NCBI GenBank assembly: GCA_002435325.1
Contig: DJMJ01000014.1
Location: 1 to 64,000 of the forward strand
Reading direction: 5' to 3'
Length of the DNA stretch: 64,000 nucleotides
From: Nitrospira sp. UBA6493
GTDB lineage: Bacteria > Nitrospirota > Nitrospiria > Nitrospirales > Nitrospiraceae
A program made the position numbers and the translations under genes. Position 1 is the stretch's first letter. Every line of letters begins with the position of its first letter. The notes under the pieces were generated by a model. That model worked only from the letters and a program-made list of their open reading frames with translations, was not told the DNA's origin and made no database searches. Shown piece by piece: positions 36,134 through 45,585 of this stretch.

Positions 36134-37636
36134 CTACTTCGGATTGACTGCCACGAACAAGCTGTTGCCCTGCCGACTGACCAGCAACACCGCCAATTCG
36201 TCCTTCTTGATCTTGTTAGCCGCCTTCAGATAGTCGTCTACCGTCTTCACCGTTTCGTGGTTGACCTCCTGAATCACGTCGCCGCGTTGCAAGCCAGCCG
36301 CTTCGGCCGGACCGCCTGCCTCGACGGCTGTGATGACCACCCCGGTCGTCTTGGCCGGAATATTCAATTGGCTCATCAGCGCGTTGTCCAATGCCTGGAT
36401 CTTGATTGATGCCAGCACATTGTCCGGAGGCTTGATGGCTTCACTTTGTTCTTTCTGCGGAGCCGCTTCCTTCTTGGCCAGCAGTTCGTCTGACGGCCGT
36501 TCGGCCACCTTGACTACGATGGTCTGCTCCTTGCCATCGCGCACCACCCTGACCTGCGCATCCTTCCCGACCATGGTGCGCGCCACGAGGTTTCGAAGCT
36601 GGCTGACGCTCTGCACTTCTTTCCCGTTGAAGGCAATGACTACATCCCCGCGCCGGATTCCCGCCGCATAGGACGGGCCGTTCTCATTCACATCGCTGAT
36701 AAGCACGCCTTTCCGCTGCTCGGACAGCTTGAACGATTTGGCCAGCGCCGGCGTGATTTCCTGAATCGCCACACCCATCCAGCCCCGGACGACTTTGCCC
36801 GTTTTCTGGAGGCTATCGACAATGTCCACGGCAATGCTGCTGGGGATCGCGAATCCAATGCCTTCCGATCCGCCAGTTCGCGAGAAAATCGCTGTATTGA
36901 TCCCGATCAGATCTCCATTCATATTCACGAGTGCGCCGCCGGAATTTCCGGGATTGATTGCCGCGTCCGTCTGAATGAAATCTTCGTAATCGGCAATGCC
37001 GACATTGCCGCGACCCAGAGCGCTGATGATACCCAGTGTCACCGTGGAACTCAGACCGAAGGGGCTACCCACCGCCAACACCAGATCGCCGACCTGCAAC
37101 TTTTCATATTCCGCCCACTTGAGAGCAGGCAAATCTTTCGCCTCGATTTTAATCACCGCCAAATCAGTCTTGGGATCGGTCCCCACCGTCTTGGCGGTAA
37201 ACTCCCGACGATCGCTCAGTGTAACCGTAATCTGAGTCGCGCCTTCAACGACGTGGTTATTCGTGACGATGTACCCGTTCGAATCGAAAATCACTCCTGA
37301 TCCGGCGCTCTGATCAGGCCGCCCATGTCCACCTGGAGGTCCTGGTGGCATCGGAGGCGGAGTCGGAAGATCACCCCCGCCCGGTTCCTCGCCGGGAGGC
37401 GCACCGAACGGACCAGGTGGCAACCCCCGACGGCGACTTTCACCGCCGCCTCCGGTCACAGCAATATTCACCACCGCCGGATTCACTTTTTTCACAATTT
37501 CAGAGAAGCCCTGGGCCAAGGCCGGAGAGGCCGCGGTTGCAATGGAACTCTCCATGAACCCGCCCGCGACCGTAGCCGCCACAACGAGTCCACAACCAAT
37601 GATGAACTTGGTCGCCTGCTGACGCCGAATGACCAT
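36134..37636 (-). CDS. DegP/HtrA-type periplasmic serine protease
   Basis: A 500-residue protein behind GGGAGGA. The signal peptide is about 1-36. A Gly/Pro-rich insert (about 62-108) precedes the trypsin-like domain with catalytic His128 (TNNHVV), Asp158 (DPKTDLAV) and Ser232 (NPGNSGGAL). Two PDZ domains follow (about 280-370 and 405-495, each ending in a GDVI/GDVV block). It degrades or refolds damaged envelope proteins. The proline/glycine-rich insert between export signal and protease is longer than in E. coli DegP. Confidence 0.9.
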   Translation of the reverse strand: MVIRRQQATKFIIGCGLVVAATVAGGFMESSIATAASPALAQGFSEIVKKVNPAVVNIAVTGGGGESRRRGLPPGPFGAPPGEEPGGGDLPTPPPMPPGPPGGHGRPDQSAGSGVIFDSNGYIVTNNHVVEGATQITVTLSDRREFTAKTVGTDPKTDLAVIKIEAKDLPALKWAEYEKLQVGDLVLAVGSPFGLSSTVTLGIISALGRGNVGIADYEDFIQTDAAINPGNSGGALVNMNGDLIGINTAIFSRTGGSEGIGFAIPSSIAVDIVDSLQKTGKVVRGWMGVAIQEITPALAKSFKLSEQRKGVLISDVNENGPSYAAGIRRGDVVIAFNGKEVQSVSQLRNLVARTMVGKDAQVRVVRDGKEQTIVVKVAERPSDELLAKKEAAPQKEQSEAIKPPDNVLASIKIQALDNALMSQLNIPAKTTGVVITAVEAGGPAEAAGLQRGDVIQEVNHETVKTVDDYLKAANKIKKDELAVLLVSRQGNSLFVAVNPK

Positions 37637-38078
37637 ACTCAGTTCCTCCCGACGGTTGATCTCATATACACACTCAGAATCACCGACACCTGCCCGCGTG
37701 AATTCAAAGAACCCCCCAAGCTATGCATCTTACACTAATCTTTCCTTGGGCTTCAAAGAGGAAAAGTCGTGTTTGGCGGACCTATTACCCCTCTTTACAC
37801 GACACACCCACAAAGGCGTATCCGAGACCCACCGTAGAGGCCCCCTCCGAACTTGCCCGGAATCATCGAAAACCATGAGAAGCGGCGCGCATCTCTAACC
37901 CACCTACATGGCATTATCTATCTCCGCCTGAGAACCTCCTTGCCATTCAGGAATACCGTCACACCCATTTCTTGTCTTGTATTGTGTTCCGTTGGGGCTT
38001 CCAGTACCGTACCTACCTAGCTCGCCGGGCCCGCCATTTCGATAGGGGCCTGACCTTTCACCTGAGATCAATGACCCC
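37637..38078. other. Intergenic region without a recognised gene
   Basis: 442 bp between the divergent DegP and caspase-like genes; it must carry both promoters, but no -35/-10 pair stands out. A minus-strand frame (37904-38209) with a Gly/Asn-rich end (RYGTGSPNGTQYKTRNG) overlaps the start of the 38079 gene and has no ribosome site, so it is not called. Confidence 0.5.
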
Positions 38079-39926
38079 ATGCGCAATGCAATGACCCTCC
38101 TCATCGCACTGGCCTGCATTATCATCAGCTGCACCAGTCGATTCGATTTGCCTCCCCTCGGCGATCCGCTTCCCATCCCAGCAAACTTGGAAATCCCCGT
38201 TTCCATCAAAGGACTCCGAGTAGACTATCTGGACCACTGCGGACATCCAATGCAGGAACTGCTAGGAGTACGATTGGAAGCCGCGCTACTCGACGCGTCA
38301 TCTCGGACATTTCAATCGGTGGACTACGGCAGTGAAGGAAACGGACCCACGACTGCGGAGGCGGTCGTGCAAGCCGACTTGGCCGACTGGAACTTTCAAA
38401 TTCAGCACCACAGGGCAGAGAAACCGGCTTTTTTGAAGATTCAATTGCATGCGCAAGTCCGCGTGAAAGATCGAACCGGAACGCTCTTGCGAAACTTCGA
38501 GATCATGGTGACCCGACAAGAACCCCTGCCTATCGATTCCGCGCAAAATGAGTGCGCGTACAGACTTGATCCCCTCCTGCAAGAGGTGTCGATAGAACTG
38601 GCAACCAAGTTTTCCATGGAGATTCGACAGGCCTTCAGGAGCGTGATGCCCGCCAAGACTCAGGCGGACGCCACGAGCACAGGCTTACCGCCTGCCCCGT
38701 CAACCTCCTCGCCATCGACTACCCCGCGTTCTGACGCACCACCGGCACTCGCCTCGACCTTACGCTTCACCTCTATGATGCTGGACGAAAACAGTTCCCT
38801 CACGATCGAATATGGCGAACGCTTTCGCGTGCGCACAGACGTCATGAATTCGGGATCCGCGCCGATTCGGCAAGCCCTTGTGTCGCTCTCGGGCCATGAC
38901 GCACTGGTGAGCCTGTTCTCCACCACCACGCTCGCACTCCCGCCCCTTCAACCAGGCGAAATGAAATCCGTCGAATTTCTGGCCACGCTACCCCCTGCAA
39001 TCCCGTTGAAAAAAGCCGAGCTGCAGGTAACGGTCGAAGAATCCGCAACTCATGCCCGCGCCCCTGTACAGACGCTCGCCACGGCCATACAATCAACCGG
39101 CATCAAAGCCGACGTCGTCGATCAGATTCCAGCCGCAGCTCTGGAATTTCGCCAGCCCCAGACCTACCTCATTTCAATTGGTATCAGCTCATACCGTGAT
39201 CAACGGCTTTTGCCGAGAAAGTTTGCCTCGTTGGATGCCGAAATGGTCGCCGCCTACTTTAAAACACTGGGGGGACTCCCCGCCCCCAATGTGCGCCTCT
39301 TTCAAGATTGGAACGCCTCTCGATCCAATATTGATGATGCGCTATTAACCTGGCTCCCGCCGCGCATGACGAAAGAAACCGTCGTCATCGTCTACATCTC
39401 CGGCCAAGCCCTAGTGGACGACGATGGCACCGTACTCTTCGCCCCCTATGAGGGAAGCCCTTCGGCGAAAACCCGGTTATATCCCTTGAACGATTTGGAA
39501 TCGGCGTTATCCCGCCTGAAAGCCAAACACACCATCGTGCTCTTCGACGGCATGATCTCACAGCTTCATAGCGGCCCCAAGACCAGACACCTGCCTCCCC
39601 GCTGGACCAGCAGCGGCGCCACTTCGACTCGACTGATCAGCCATGAGACTCTCAATGCCGGGCTTGAGGACGACAACCATCGCCATGGACTCTTTACCTA
39701 CTATCTCTTGCTGGCTTTACGCGGGGAGGCCGATTCAAACCGGGATGGGGCGGTCACCTTGGGGGAACTCGCTGGTTATGTAACCCAAAAAGTCACATGG
39801 ACGTCAAAGTCCCAATTTGCGGTCGAACAATACCCGTTCATATCCCCTGCGATGAAATCGACGCCTCACGCCGCAACACTCGTTCTGAGCAAGCGCGCGG
39901 CAATCCGAGGAATAGAGGTACCATAA
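38079..39926 (+). CDS. Lipoprotein with catalytically inactive caspase-like (C14) domain
   Basis: A 615-residue protein. The lipobox is IIISC (Cys18), so it is probably an outer or inner membrane lipoprotein facing the periplasm. Residues 40-190 form an unassigned alpha/beta domain, then a Pro/Ser linker (195-225) and a CARDB-like beta domain (about 228-325). The C-terminal part (about 360-610) has the caspase fold: PQTYLISIGISSYRD, then ETVVIVYISGQALVDDDGTVLFAPYEG and HTIVLFDGMISQ. At the places where active family members have SGHG and DACFSG, this protein has Gln443 for His and Gly491 for Cys. It therefore cannot be a cysteine protease by the usual mechanism. NRDGAVTLGELAGYV near 560 resembles a calcium loop. 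Confidence 0.75.
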   Translation: MRNAMTLLIALACIIISCTSRFDLPPLGDPLPIPANLEIPVSIKGLRVDYLDHCGHPMQELLGVRLEAALLDASSRTFQSVDYGSEGNGPTTAEAVVQADLADWNFQIQHHRAEKPAFLKIQLHAQVRVKDRTGTLLRNFEIMVTRQEPLPIDSAQNECAYRLDPLLQEVSIELATKFSMEIRQAFRSVMPAKTQADATSTGLPPAPSTSSPSTTPRSDAPPALASTLRFTSMMLDENSSLTIEYGERFRVRTDVMNSGSAPIRQALVSLSGHDALVSLFSTTTLALPPLQPGEMKSVEFLATLPPAIPLKKAELQVTVEESATHARAPVQTLATAIQSTGIKADVVDQIPAAALEFRQPQTYLISIGISSYRDQRLLPRKFASLDAEMVAAYFKTLGGLPAPNVRLFQDWNASRSNIDDALLTWLPPRMTKETVVIVYISGQALVDDDGTVLFAPYEGSPSAKTRLYPLNDLESALSRLKAKHTIVLFDGMISQLHSGPKTRHLPPRWTSSGATSTRLISHETLNAGLEDDNHRHGLFTYYLLLALRGEADSNRDGAVTLGELAGYVTQKVTWTSKSQFAVEQYPFISPAMKSTPHAATLVLSKRAAIRGIEVP

Positions 39927-40071
39927 CCTCGAACGATCCCGCAGAATATAGAACACTGTCCTGGTCTACGCTCTCAGAAAACCTTGTCGTACGCTGCCAT
40001 CCCTGCGCCAGTCTGGGCGCATCATTCTAAAATAAGGCCTGGCCGGTAGCTGAACACTCGTCGCAAAAATA

Positions 40072-40106
40072 GAAAGGGGCGGAAGGAATTCCCCTCCACC
40101 CCTTTC
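40072..40106 (-). terminator. Terminator of the monoheme cytochrome gene
   Basis: GAAAGGGG (40072-40079) pairs with CCCCTTTC (40099-40106), with GGA-GG/CC-TCC pairs inside. On the minus strand it is followed by TATTTTTGCG. It lies about 25 nt past the stop at 40132. The rest of the gap 39927-40131 shows nothing else. Confidence 0.8.
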
Positions 40107-40131
40107 AGAAAACCACTGTCTGCGTAATGAA

Positions 40132-40578
40132 TTACTCGGCCTTGCAGAAGCTCCGCTCGTAGTTGATGATCGTCCAGGCTTCTTCTTCGGTGATCGCGGC
40201 CGGGATCAATGAAACCATTCCCGTTCCCGCGCTACCGTTCTTGATGACCCAGAACAACTCACCATCTTTCCGCTTCTTGTGGAACTTGCAATTCGTGAAG
40301 TCCCGGGGGCTCGGATCAAGGATCGCGCCGGCCGGTCCATCGCCCTTGCCTTCCTTACCGTGGCAATTGAAGCAGGTGCCCTTTCCCTCGAACAAGGCCT
40401 TACCCTTGGCAATGTTCTCCGGAGTCGCCGCGACCGGATTCTTCATGCCCTTGGCATCAGCCATCTGGTCCGCAGGAACGCGGGGCTTCAGAGGATCTTT
40501 TTCCGCTGCACCCACCACAGTGGCCGACATAAGCAGCAAGGCTGCACTGATTCCCAGGAACTTAGAGAAATAACCCAT
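40132..40578 (-). CDS. Periplasmic monoheme cytochrome c
   Basis: A 148-residue protein with a signal peptide (1-24, ending VGA) and one heme site in GKGTCFNCHGKEGKGDGPAG. A distal Met ligand is probably in GTGMVSLIPAAITEEEAWTIINYERSF, a typical class I cytochrome c C-terminal helix. The mature protein has extra Cys (NCKFH and FCKAE), which may form a disulfide. It acts as a small electron carrier. It stands alone between a terminator and a long upstream gap. Confidence 0.9.
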   Translation of the reverse strand: MGYFSKFLGISAALLLMSATVVGAAEKDPLKPRVPADQMADAKGMKNPVAATPENIAKGKALFEGKGTCFNCHGKEGKGDGPAGAILDPSPRDFTNCKFHKKRKDGELFWVIKNGSAGTGMVSLIPAAITEEEAWTIINYERSFCKAE

Positions 40579-41104
40579 TGCACATCCTCCTTTGTGTTGA
40601 ACACACTACACGTGAACTCGGCCTATGGCCGCTGGCTCGTTGATTCCCACATCAAAAAGACTGCGCTGAAACGGGCGGACTATAACAATCGCGTTTGTTT
40701 CTTGTCAAGAAACCCCCAGGCTTTTTCTCGGTCTTCCTCTCATCTCTATGCCCAAACATCCGATAGACGCTCTTTGCTTCGCCCTGCTGATCCCTTCTCA
40801 CACACTCGCCGATGCGAAACCTACCGGATGATACATCAAGGGGCGTGCCAAAAACCGACGTGGCCATGCACGAGAAAAATGAACCACTTATGGCTAGCAG
40901 AGCCATCTTTCGAGATCAGGCCGTGAAGTCGAGACACCTTTGCGCCACAAAGAATCCAAGGATGCCCCATACGAACCCCACAACGTAGCCCAGAGGGATA
41001 CCCTCCCACAGCCACCGTGAATGCCATTGCTGACAACGATGAGGATAAATACCGCGCAGGAGGAAACGCGCGGGGAATGCCGTAGAACGAACGCGTCTGC
41101 GAGG
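40579..41104. other. Intergenic region with a possible small membrane-protein remnant
   Basis: 526 bp with no intact gene. On the minus strand, ending at TGA 40916-40918, one frame encodes WLWEGIPLGYVVGFVWGILGF followed by FVAQRCLDFTA, a convincing single membrane helix with basic/aromatic edges. It lacks an in-frame start. ATG 41027 is one base out of frame with it. The other 300 bp upstream of the cytochrome gene show no signal that I can name. Confidence 0.35.
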
Positions 41105-42025
41105 TTAGCGCTTCAGCACAACGTCATGCGCAACTTTCCCACTTGGCCCAAACGGCTTTTGCGGCTGTCCGTTAAGAGTCGCCCGCACACCGCCGGCATT
41201 GCCCAGCGTCAACACAAATTGATCCTGGCCTTTCCAGCGCGCTTTCTCACCGGGTCGCAAGAGGGCCTCCTGTGGGCTTCCGCCATCGATCTGCACAACC
41301 ACCCATGTCAGTTCGACCGCTTCAAGATCGAGCACCAGCTGCTCATCTGCAAGGCTACCTGCGCCTCCATCGATCGAAATGCCCCCCAATGGACCGTCTG
41401 CTCCAGGCGACGCCGTTGAGACCGCCTCGGATTCAGGCTTGGTCGTGATCCCCGTGGTAGAGACCGACTCAGATGCACGAGCCTCTTGAGCTGGCTTTGT
41501 TGGAGCTGGAGGAGGCTCGCTCGACACGGCTGGCCCTCGTACAGACTCCTGGCCAAGAGAATCCGCGGAGTCTGCGGATTCTGTCGAAGCAGACGTCGTA
41601 TGCTTCGATGTATTTAGCTCAGACGTGCCCCGCCGAAGCACCGATGACTGCTCACGGCTCAGCAAAAAGATCAGCGTTATGACTGCAATCCCGATCGCCA
41701 CCCCCACGGCTTTCCGGTTCGCCCGGCGCTTGCGCTCTTCCTCAACCTGGCGGACTTTCAGCCGCTCACGCTCATCCTGTTTATCGTAAAAGGCTCCGGC
41801 TGACTGAGCAAACCGATGAATCGCATCTTCCTCATCCAAACCAAGCGACCGGGCATAGGACCGGACAAATCCTTTGGCAAAAACCTGATCCGGCAATTTG
41901 GCGAAGTTGCCGTCCTCCAGCGCCTTGACGAAGTCCGAGCGTATGCGCGTCTTGGAGGCCACTTCGTCGACCGTGAGCCCCTTCGTTTCCCGGACCTGCT
42001 TAAAGAATTCGCCAACTGATTCCAT
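41105..42025 (-). CDS. RodZ-like helix-turn-helix membrane protein
   Basis: A 306-residue protein with an N-terminal helix-turn-helix (residues 3-75: FFKQVRETKGLTVDEVASKTRI, VFAKGFVRSYARSLGLDE) as in RodZ. One membrane segment lies at about 105-122, then a Ser/Thr/Pro/Glu-rich linker. The C-terminal DUF4115 beta domain (about 228-306) has ELTWVVVQIDGGSPQEALLRPGEKARW. RodZ links MreB filaments to the elongation machinery. It is the last gene of a long minus-strand run beginning at tolQ. Confidence 0.85.
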   Translation of the reverse strand: MESVGEFFKQVRETKGLTVDEVASKTRIRSDFVKALEDGNFAKLPDQVFAKGFVRSYARSLGLDEEDAIHRFAQSAGAFYDKQDERERLKVRQVEEERKRRANRKAVGVAIGIAVITLIFLLSREQSSVLRRGTSELNTSKHTTSASTESADSADSLGQESVRGPAVSSEPPPAPTKPAQEARASESVSTTGITTKPESEAVSTASPGADGPLGGISIDGGAGSLADEQLVLDLEAVELTWVVVQIDGGSPQEALLRPGEKARWKGQDQFVLTLGNAGGVRATLNGQPQKPFGPSGKVAHDVVLKR

Positions 42026-42035
42026 ACACCCTCAA

Positions 42036-42725
42036 TTACTTGATTCGCGCCAAGAGTTCCATTGCCGCTGCCGCATACTCTCCACCCTGATCCATCGTCT
42101 GCACCTTGCCTAGTATTTCCCGAGCCTTGTCCGTGTATCCTAACTTCAAATAAACCCGGCCCAGTTCAAGATGGGTCAGCGCCGGCGCCACGCTGGCAGG
42201 AATGACCGTCACGGCATCCTCGAGGGCTTCCATCGCCCCCTGAAAATCCCCTTGATGCGACAGCGCGCGCCCCAAATGAAACCGTGCGAGGTCCGGTGTG
42301 GCATAGAGCGGATTGGCCAACGCCGTCCGATACGATCGAATTGCCTCGTCCCACTTCCCTTGACTGGCCAGCACCTGGCCTAAGTAGGTATGCGCTTCTG
42401 AATAGATATCGTCAATGGCAATGGCGGAGCGAAACTGTTGTTCGGCCTGTTTCAGCTTCCCCTGCACCGCATAGACATGGCCGAGGGCATAGCGGGCCTC
42501 TTTATTGTTCGGATCGACTTGCACCGCTTTCTGAAACGACACAAATGCCTTTTGCCGGTCGCTGTTAAGACTGGCGAGGCCCTCCTGATAATATCCTTGA
42601 GATTTCTGGGTCGATTCCTCATTGGTGGCACAAGCCGTCAGCACCAATACACCCGCAACGGCACCAAGCCCGCAAGCTATGCGGGTGAACCAACCCGGAT
42701 TTTTATGAATTCGCCACACGCTCAC
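42036..42725 (-). CDS. TPR lipoprotein (PilF/PilW-like)
   Basis: A 229-residue protein with a lipobox at LVLTACA (about residue 32) and about five TPR repeats (for example KEARYALGHVYAVQGKLKQAEQQFRSAI and SEAHTYLGQVLASQGKWDEAIRSYRTAL). The length and the opening resemble PilF/PilW, the pilotin that helps assemble type IV pilus secretins. No pilus genes are nearby, so that identity is weak; general protein scaffolding is safer. It overlaps the pfkB-like gene by 4 nt and lies 10 nt upstream of the rodZ-like gene. Confidence 0.7.
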   Translation of the reverse strand: MSVWRIHKNPGWFTRIACGLGAVAGVLVLTACATNEESTQKSQGYYQEGLASLNSDRQKAFVSFQKAVQVDPNNKEARYALGHVYAVQGKLKQAEQQFRSAIAIDDIYSEAHTYLGQVLASQGKWDEAIRSYRTALANPLYATPDLARFHLGRALSHQGDFQGAMEALEDAVTVIPASVAPALTHLELGRVYLKLGYTDKAREILGKVQTMDQGGEYAAAAMELLARIK

Positions 42726-43636
42726 GAAATATCCTCAAAATGCGTCAGCCGCTTAAACTCACGGAACCGAGCCTGGATCTCTTTGTAATCCAGGATGCGC
42801 AAACGGTCAAGACTAAAGGCTTCTACCGTAAACGACGCCATCACGCTCCCGAAAATGATGGCCTGCTTCATGGCCTCCGGAGAATAGTTACCCGTTGCGG
42901 AAAGATACCCCAAAAAACCGCCGGCAAAGGTGTCGCCCGCTCCGGTGGGATCCCGCACGTCCTCCAACGGAAAGGCCGGAGCTCCAAAGACCTGCTTCTC
43001 ATTGAACATCAGCACACCATATTCGCCCCGCTTAATGATGAGGTGCTTGGGGCCGCGGGACAGTACCTGCTTCGCTACCTTCACCAAATTCGTGTCCTGG
43101 CCGAGCGCGCGCGCCTCTCCATCGTTGATGATGAGCACATCCACTTTCTCCAGCACTTTCCACAAGGCATCGCGCTTCCCATTGATCCAGAAATTCATGG
43201 TGTCGCACGCCACCAAGCCGGGCCGCTCCACCTTTTGCAACACATCCAGCTGCAACTCCGGATCGATGTTGCCGAGAAACAACACATCGGGCGAGCGATA
43301 GGCCTCCGGGATCTTGGGCCGGAACGTTTCAAACACATTGAGTTGTGTGTCCAGCGTATGGGCTTCGTTCAACTGGTGCGTGTACTCGCCTTTCCACCGG
43401 AAGGTCGCGCCAGGCCGTTGCTCCAGCCCCGTCAGATCGATCCCCCGGCTCTTGAGAAAGGCCGTATGCTGTGTGGGGAAATCCTCACCCACTACCGCAA
43501 TCAGGCTGACCGCCGTAAAGAAGCTCGCCGACGTCGAAAAATATGTTGCTGACCCGCCGAGAATATCCGTCCCCTCTCCGAAGGGGGTCTTCACGGTATC
43601 CAACGCCACAGACCCGACCACTAATAACTTGCCCAT
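42722..43636 (-). CDS. PfkB-family sugar/nucleoside kinase
   Basis: A 304-residue kinase. GEGTDILGGSATYFSTSASFF is the N-terminal PfkB block and VRDPTGAGDTFAGGFLGYL carries the catalytic Asp and anion hole. The opening LLVVGSVALDTVKTPFG differs from ribokinase and resembles bacterial sugar or nucleoside kinases of unknown specificity. Since it lies 5 nt after mtnP (methylthioadenosine phosphorylase), a role in purine-nucleoside or methylthioribose handling is possible (inference). Confidence 0.85.
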   Translation of the reverse strand: MGKLLVVGSVALDTVKTPFGEGTDILGGSATYFSTSASFFTAVSLIAVVGEDFPTQHTAFLKSRGIDLTGLEQRPGATFRWKGEYTHQLNEAHTLDTQLNVFETFRPKIPEAYRSPDVLFLGNIDPELQLDVLQKVERPGLVACDTMNFWINGKRDALWKVLEKVDVLIINDGEARALGQDTNLVKVAKQVLSRGPKHLIIKRGEYGVLMFNEKQVFGAPAFPLEDVRDPTGAGDTFAGGFLGYLSATGNYSPEAMKQAIIFGSVMASFTVEAFSLDRLRILDYKEIQARFREFKRLTHFEDIS

Positions 43637-43641
43637 GGTAG

Positions 43642-44544
43642 TTACCTTTTCCCTTTCTTCGGTAAGGCCAGGCGATCAAGAAGCAGGCCCAACTTCTTCC
43701 GGCTTGCTGCAGAGATGCGATCCGGCGCAGTAACGATGGCAGTTTGCAGCGCCTGCTGACAGCCACAAGTTCCCACCGCGGCCCCGAGACGCGGCACCAC
43801 CGTCCGCAACATCCGTTTCGCTAATACCACATTCTGATGCAGTGTCGCGAGAATCGCTTCGACAGTGACGGCGTCCTCCGTTTCATGCCAGCAATCGTAA
43901 TCCGTCACCAGCGCCATCGTGGCATAACAGATCTCCGCCTCCCTGGCCAGCTTCGCCTCCGGCATATTCGTCATGCCGATCACATCGACACCCCAATGTC
44001 GATACAACCGCGATTCCGCCTTGGTGGAAAACTGGGGACCCTCCATGCAGAGATACGTACCTCCCTCGTGAAGCGAGGCTCCGGCCTGTTGTCCGGACCA
44101 CGCCAACGCCTGCGCCACAGTCGGACAAACCGGATCACCAAACCCGACATGCGCCACCACACCGCCTTCAAAAAATGTGGAGGCGCGGCGTTTCGTGAGG
44201 TCGATGAACTGATCGGGGAGCACCACATCGCCAGGCCGAATTGATTCTTTCATGCTGCCCACAGCGCTCACCGAAATAATCCGCTGCACTCCCAGCGCCT
44301 TCATCGCATAAATGTTGGCGCGATAATTAATGTCCGTGGGATTCAGCTTGTGCCCACGCCCATGGCGGGACAAAAACGCGATCGTGACACCATCCAGCGT
44401 TCCAATCCGGATCGCATCCGAAGGCAGACCGAACGGCGTGCGCAAGCGCGCTTCCCGAACTGCGGTCAGCCCTTCGATATCATACAACCCGCTTCCGCCG
44501 ATGACTCCCAACGCCGCCCGTACGCGACTTGCCTTCCGTACCAT
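43642..44544 (-). CDS. mtnP: S-methyl-5'-thioadenosine phosphorylase
   Basis: A 300-residue phosphorylase. ALGVIGGSGLYDIEG is the phosphate-binding opening, followed by FLSRHGRGHKLNPTDINYRANIYAMKALGV and GGTYLCMEGPQFSTKAES. VDVIGMTNMPEAKLAREAEICYA is the MTAP substrate pocket. It cleaves methylthioadenosine to adenine and methylthioribose-1-phosphate. GAGGAG lies 11 nt before ATG 44544; an ATG at 44562 overlapping the miaA stop as ATGA would add six residues. An extra CGCQ block near residue 265 is typical of bacterial forms. Confidence 0.9.
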   Translation of the reverse strand: MVRKASRVRAALGVIGGSGLYDIEGLTAVREARLRTPFGLPSDAIRIGTLDGVTIAFLSRHGRGHKLNPTDINYRANIYAMKALGVQRIISVSAVGSMKESIRPGDVVLPDQFIDLTKRRASTFFEGGVVAHVGFGDPVCPTVAQALAWSGQQAGASLHEGGTYLCMEGPQFSTKAESRLYRHWGVDVIGMTNMPEAKLAREAEICYATMALVTDYDCWHETEDAVTVEAILATLHQNVVLAKRMLRTVVPRLGAAVGTCGCQQALQTAIVTAPDRISAASRKKLGLLLDRLALPKKGKR

Positions 44545-44558
44545 GCCCCATACACTCC

Positions 44559-45569
44559 TCATGTGCTCTGGCCAACTACCCTCGCCAGGGGATTCGCAAA
44601 TTCCAACGCCGTCAGGAACTGTTCGATCTGCCCGATCACACGATCGGCAATCCTCTCTGTCGATTCATGCTCCTCGACAAAGAGCCATATGATGCCCGGT
44701 TCTTTCCGAAACCAGGTGAGCTGCCGCTTGGCGAAGTGTCTCGTGTCCTGCTTGAACCGCCGCACCATCTCAGCCGCATCATACTCACCCGCCAGGTGCG
44801 CCGCGATATGCCGGTACCCCAGACCTTTCATGGAGCCGAGCTGCCGGCCGTATCCCTTCGCCAACAACGCGCGCGTCTCTTCTATCATGCCATGCGACAA
44901 CTGCCAATCGATGCGCGCTTCGATCCTTCGATAGAGACTCTCTTTCGACCGTTGAAGCCCTATGAGCAACGTAGCAAACCCTGCCCCCTGAAACGCATGT
45001 TGCGCCTGCAGGCTAGAGAGCGAGACTCCGGACAGGCGATAGACCTCCACTGCCCGGATAATTTTCGACTCATCGTTCGGATGCAGCTTCGCCGCCGTGA
45101 CCGGGTCCACACGAACCAGCTCGGCATAGAGCCCCTCGCGGCCCTTTTCCTGAACGATCCGGAAAAGTTCCTTCCGGACCTCCGGATTGGCCTCCGGAGC
45201 CTCGCACATTCCGCGGATCAAGGTCCTGATATAGAGCCCCGTCCCGCCGACCACGAACGGCAATCGTTGCGCACTGAACGCCCGCTCGATCTCACCCTCC
45301 GCCTCCCGCCGATACCGTCCGGTATTAAACACCTCATCGGGGTCGGCAAGATCAATCAGGCGATGCGGCACGCCTTGCCGTTCATCCAGAGGCGGCTTGT
45401 CCGTCCCGATATTCATCCCCCGGTATACCTGCCGCGAGTCCGCCGTCAGGATCTCCGTGCCATACTGCTTGGCCACCTGCAGACCCACGGCACTTTTGCC
45501 CACAGCGGTAGGCCCCAACAGCACAACCAGCGGACGATGCTGCAGCACAGGCTTGGATAATACTCGCAT
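44559..45569 (-). CDS. miaA: tRNA dimethylallyltransferase MiaA
   Basis: A 336-residue protein from ATG 45569; upstream codons overlap mutL and lack similarity. P-loop LLGPTAVGKSAVG (about 17-29), then EILTADSRQVYRGMNIGTDKP, PHRLIDLADPDE and FVVGGTGLYIRTLIRG. The C-terminal part has HFAKRQLTWFRKEPGI, a MiaA hallmark. It isopentenylates A37 of tRNAs reading UNN codons. It starts 16 nt after mutL, the same gene pair order as in many Proteobacteria. Confidence 0.95.
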   Translation of the reverse strand: MRVLSKPVLQHRPLVVLLGPTAVGKSAVGLQVAKQYGTEILTADSRQVYRGMNIGTDKPPLDERQGVPHRLIDLADPDEVFNTGRYRREAEGEIERAFSAQRLPFVVGGTGLYIRTLIRGMCEAPEANPEVRKELFRIVQEKGREGLYAELVRVDPVTAAKLHPNDESKIIRAVEVYRLSGVSLSSLQAQHAFQGAGFATLLIGLQRSKESLYRRIEARIDWQLSHGMIEETRALLAKGYGRQLGSMKGLGYRHIAAHLAGEYDAAEMVRRFKQDTRHFAKRQLTWFRKEPGIIWLFVEEHESTERIADRVIGQIEQFLTALEFANPLARVVGQST

Positions 45570-45585
45570 GGTCGTCACACAACCT

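Noticed and set aside
37904..38209. Minus-strand frame with Gly/Asn-rich, pilin-like end
   Set aside because: It overlaps the signal peptide of the caspase-like lipoprotein, lacks a ribosome site and shows no clear family.
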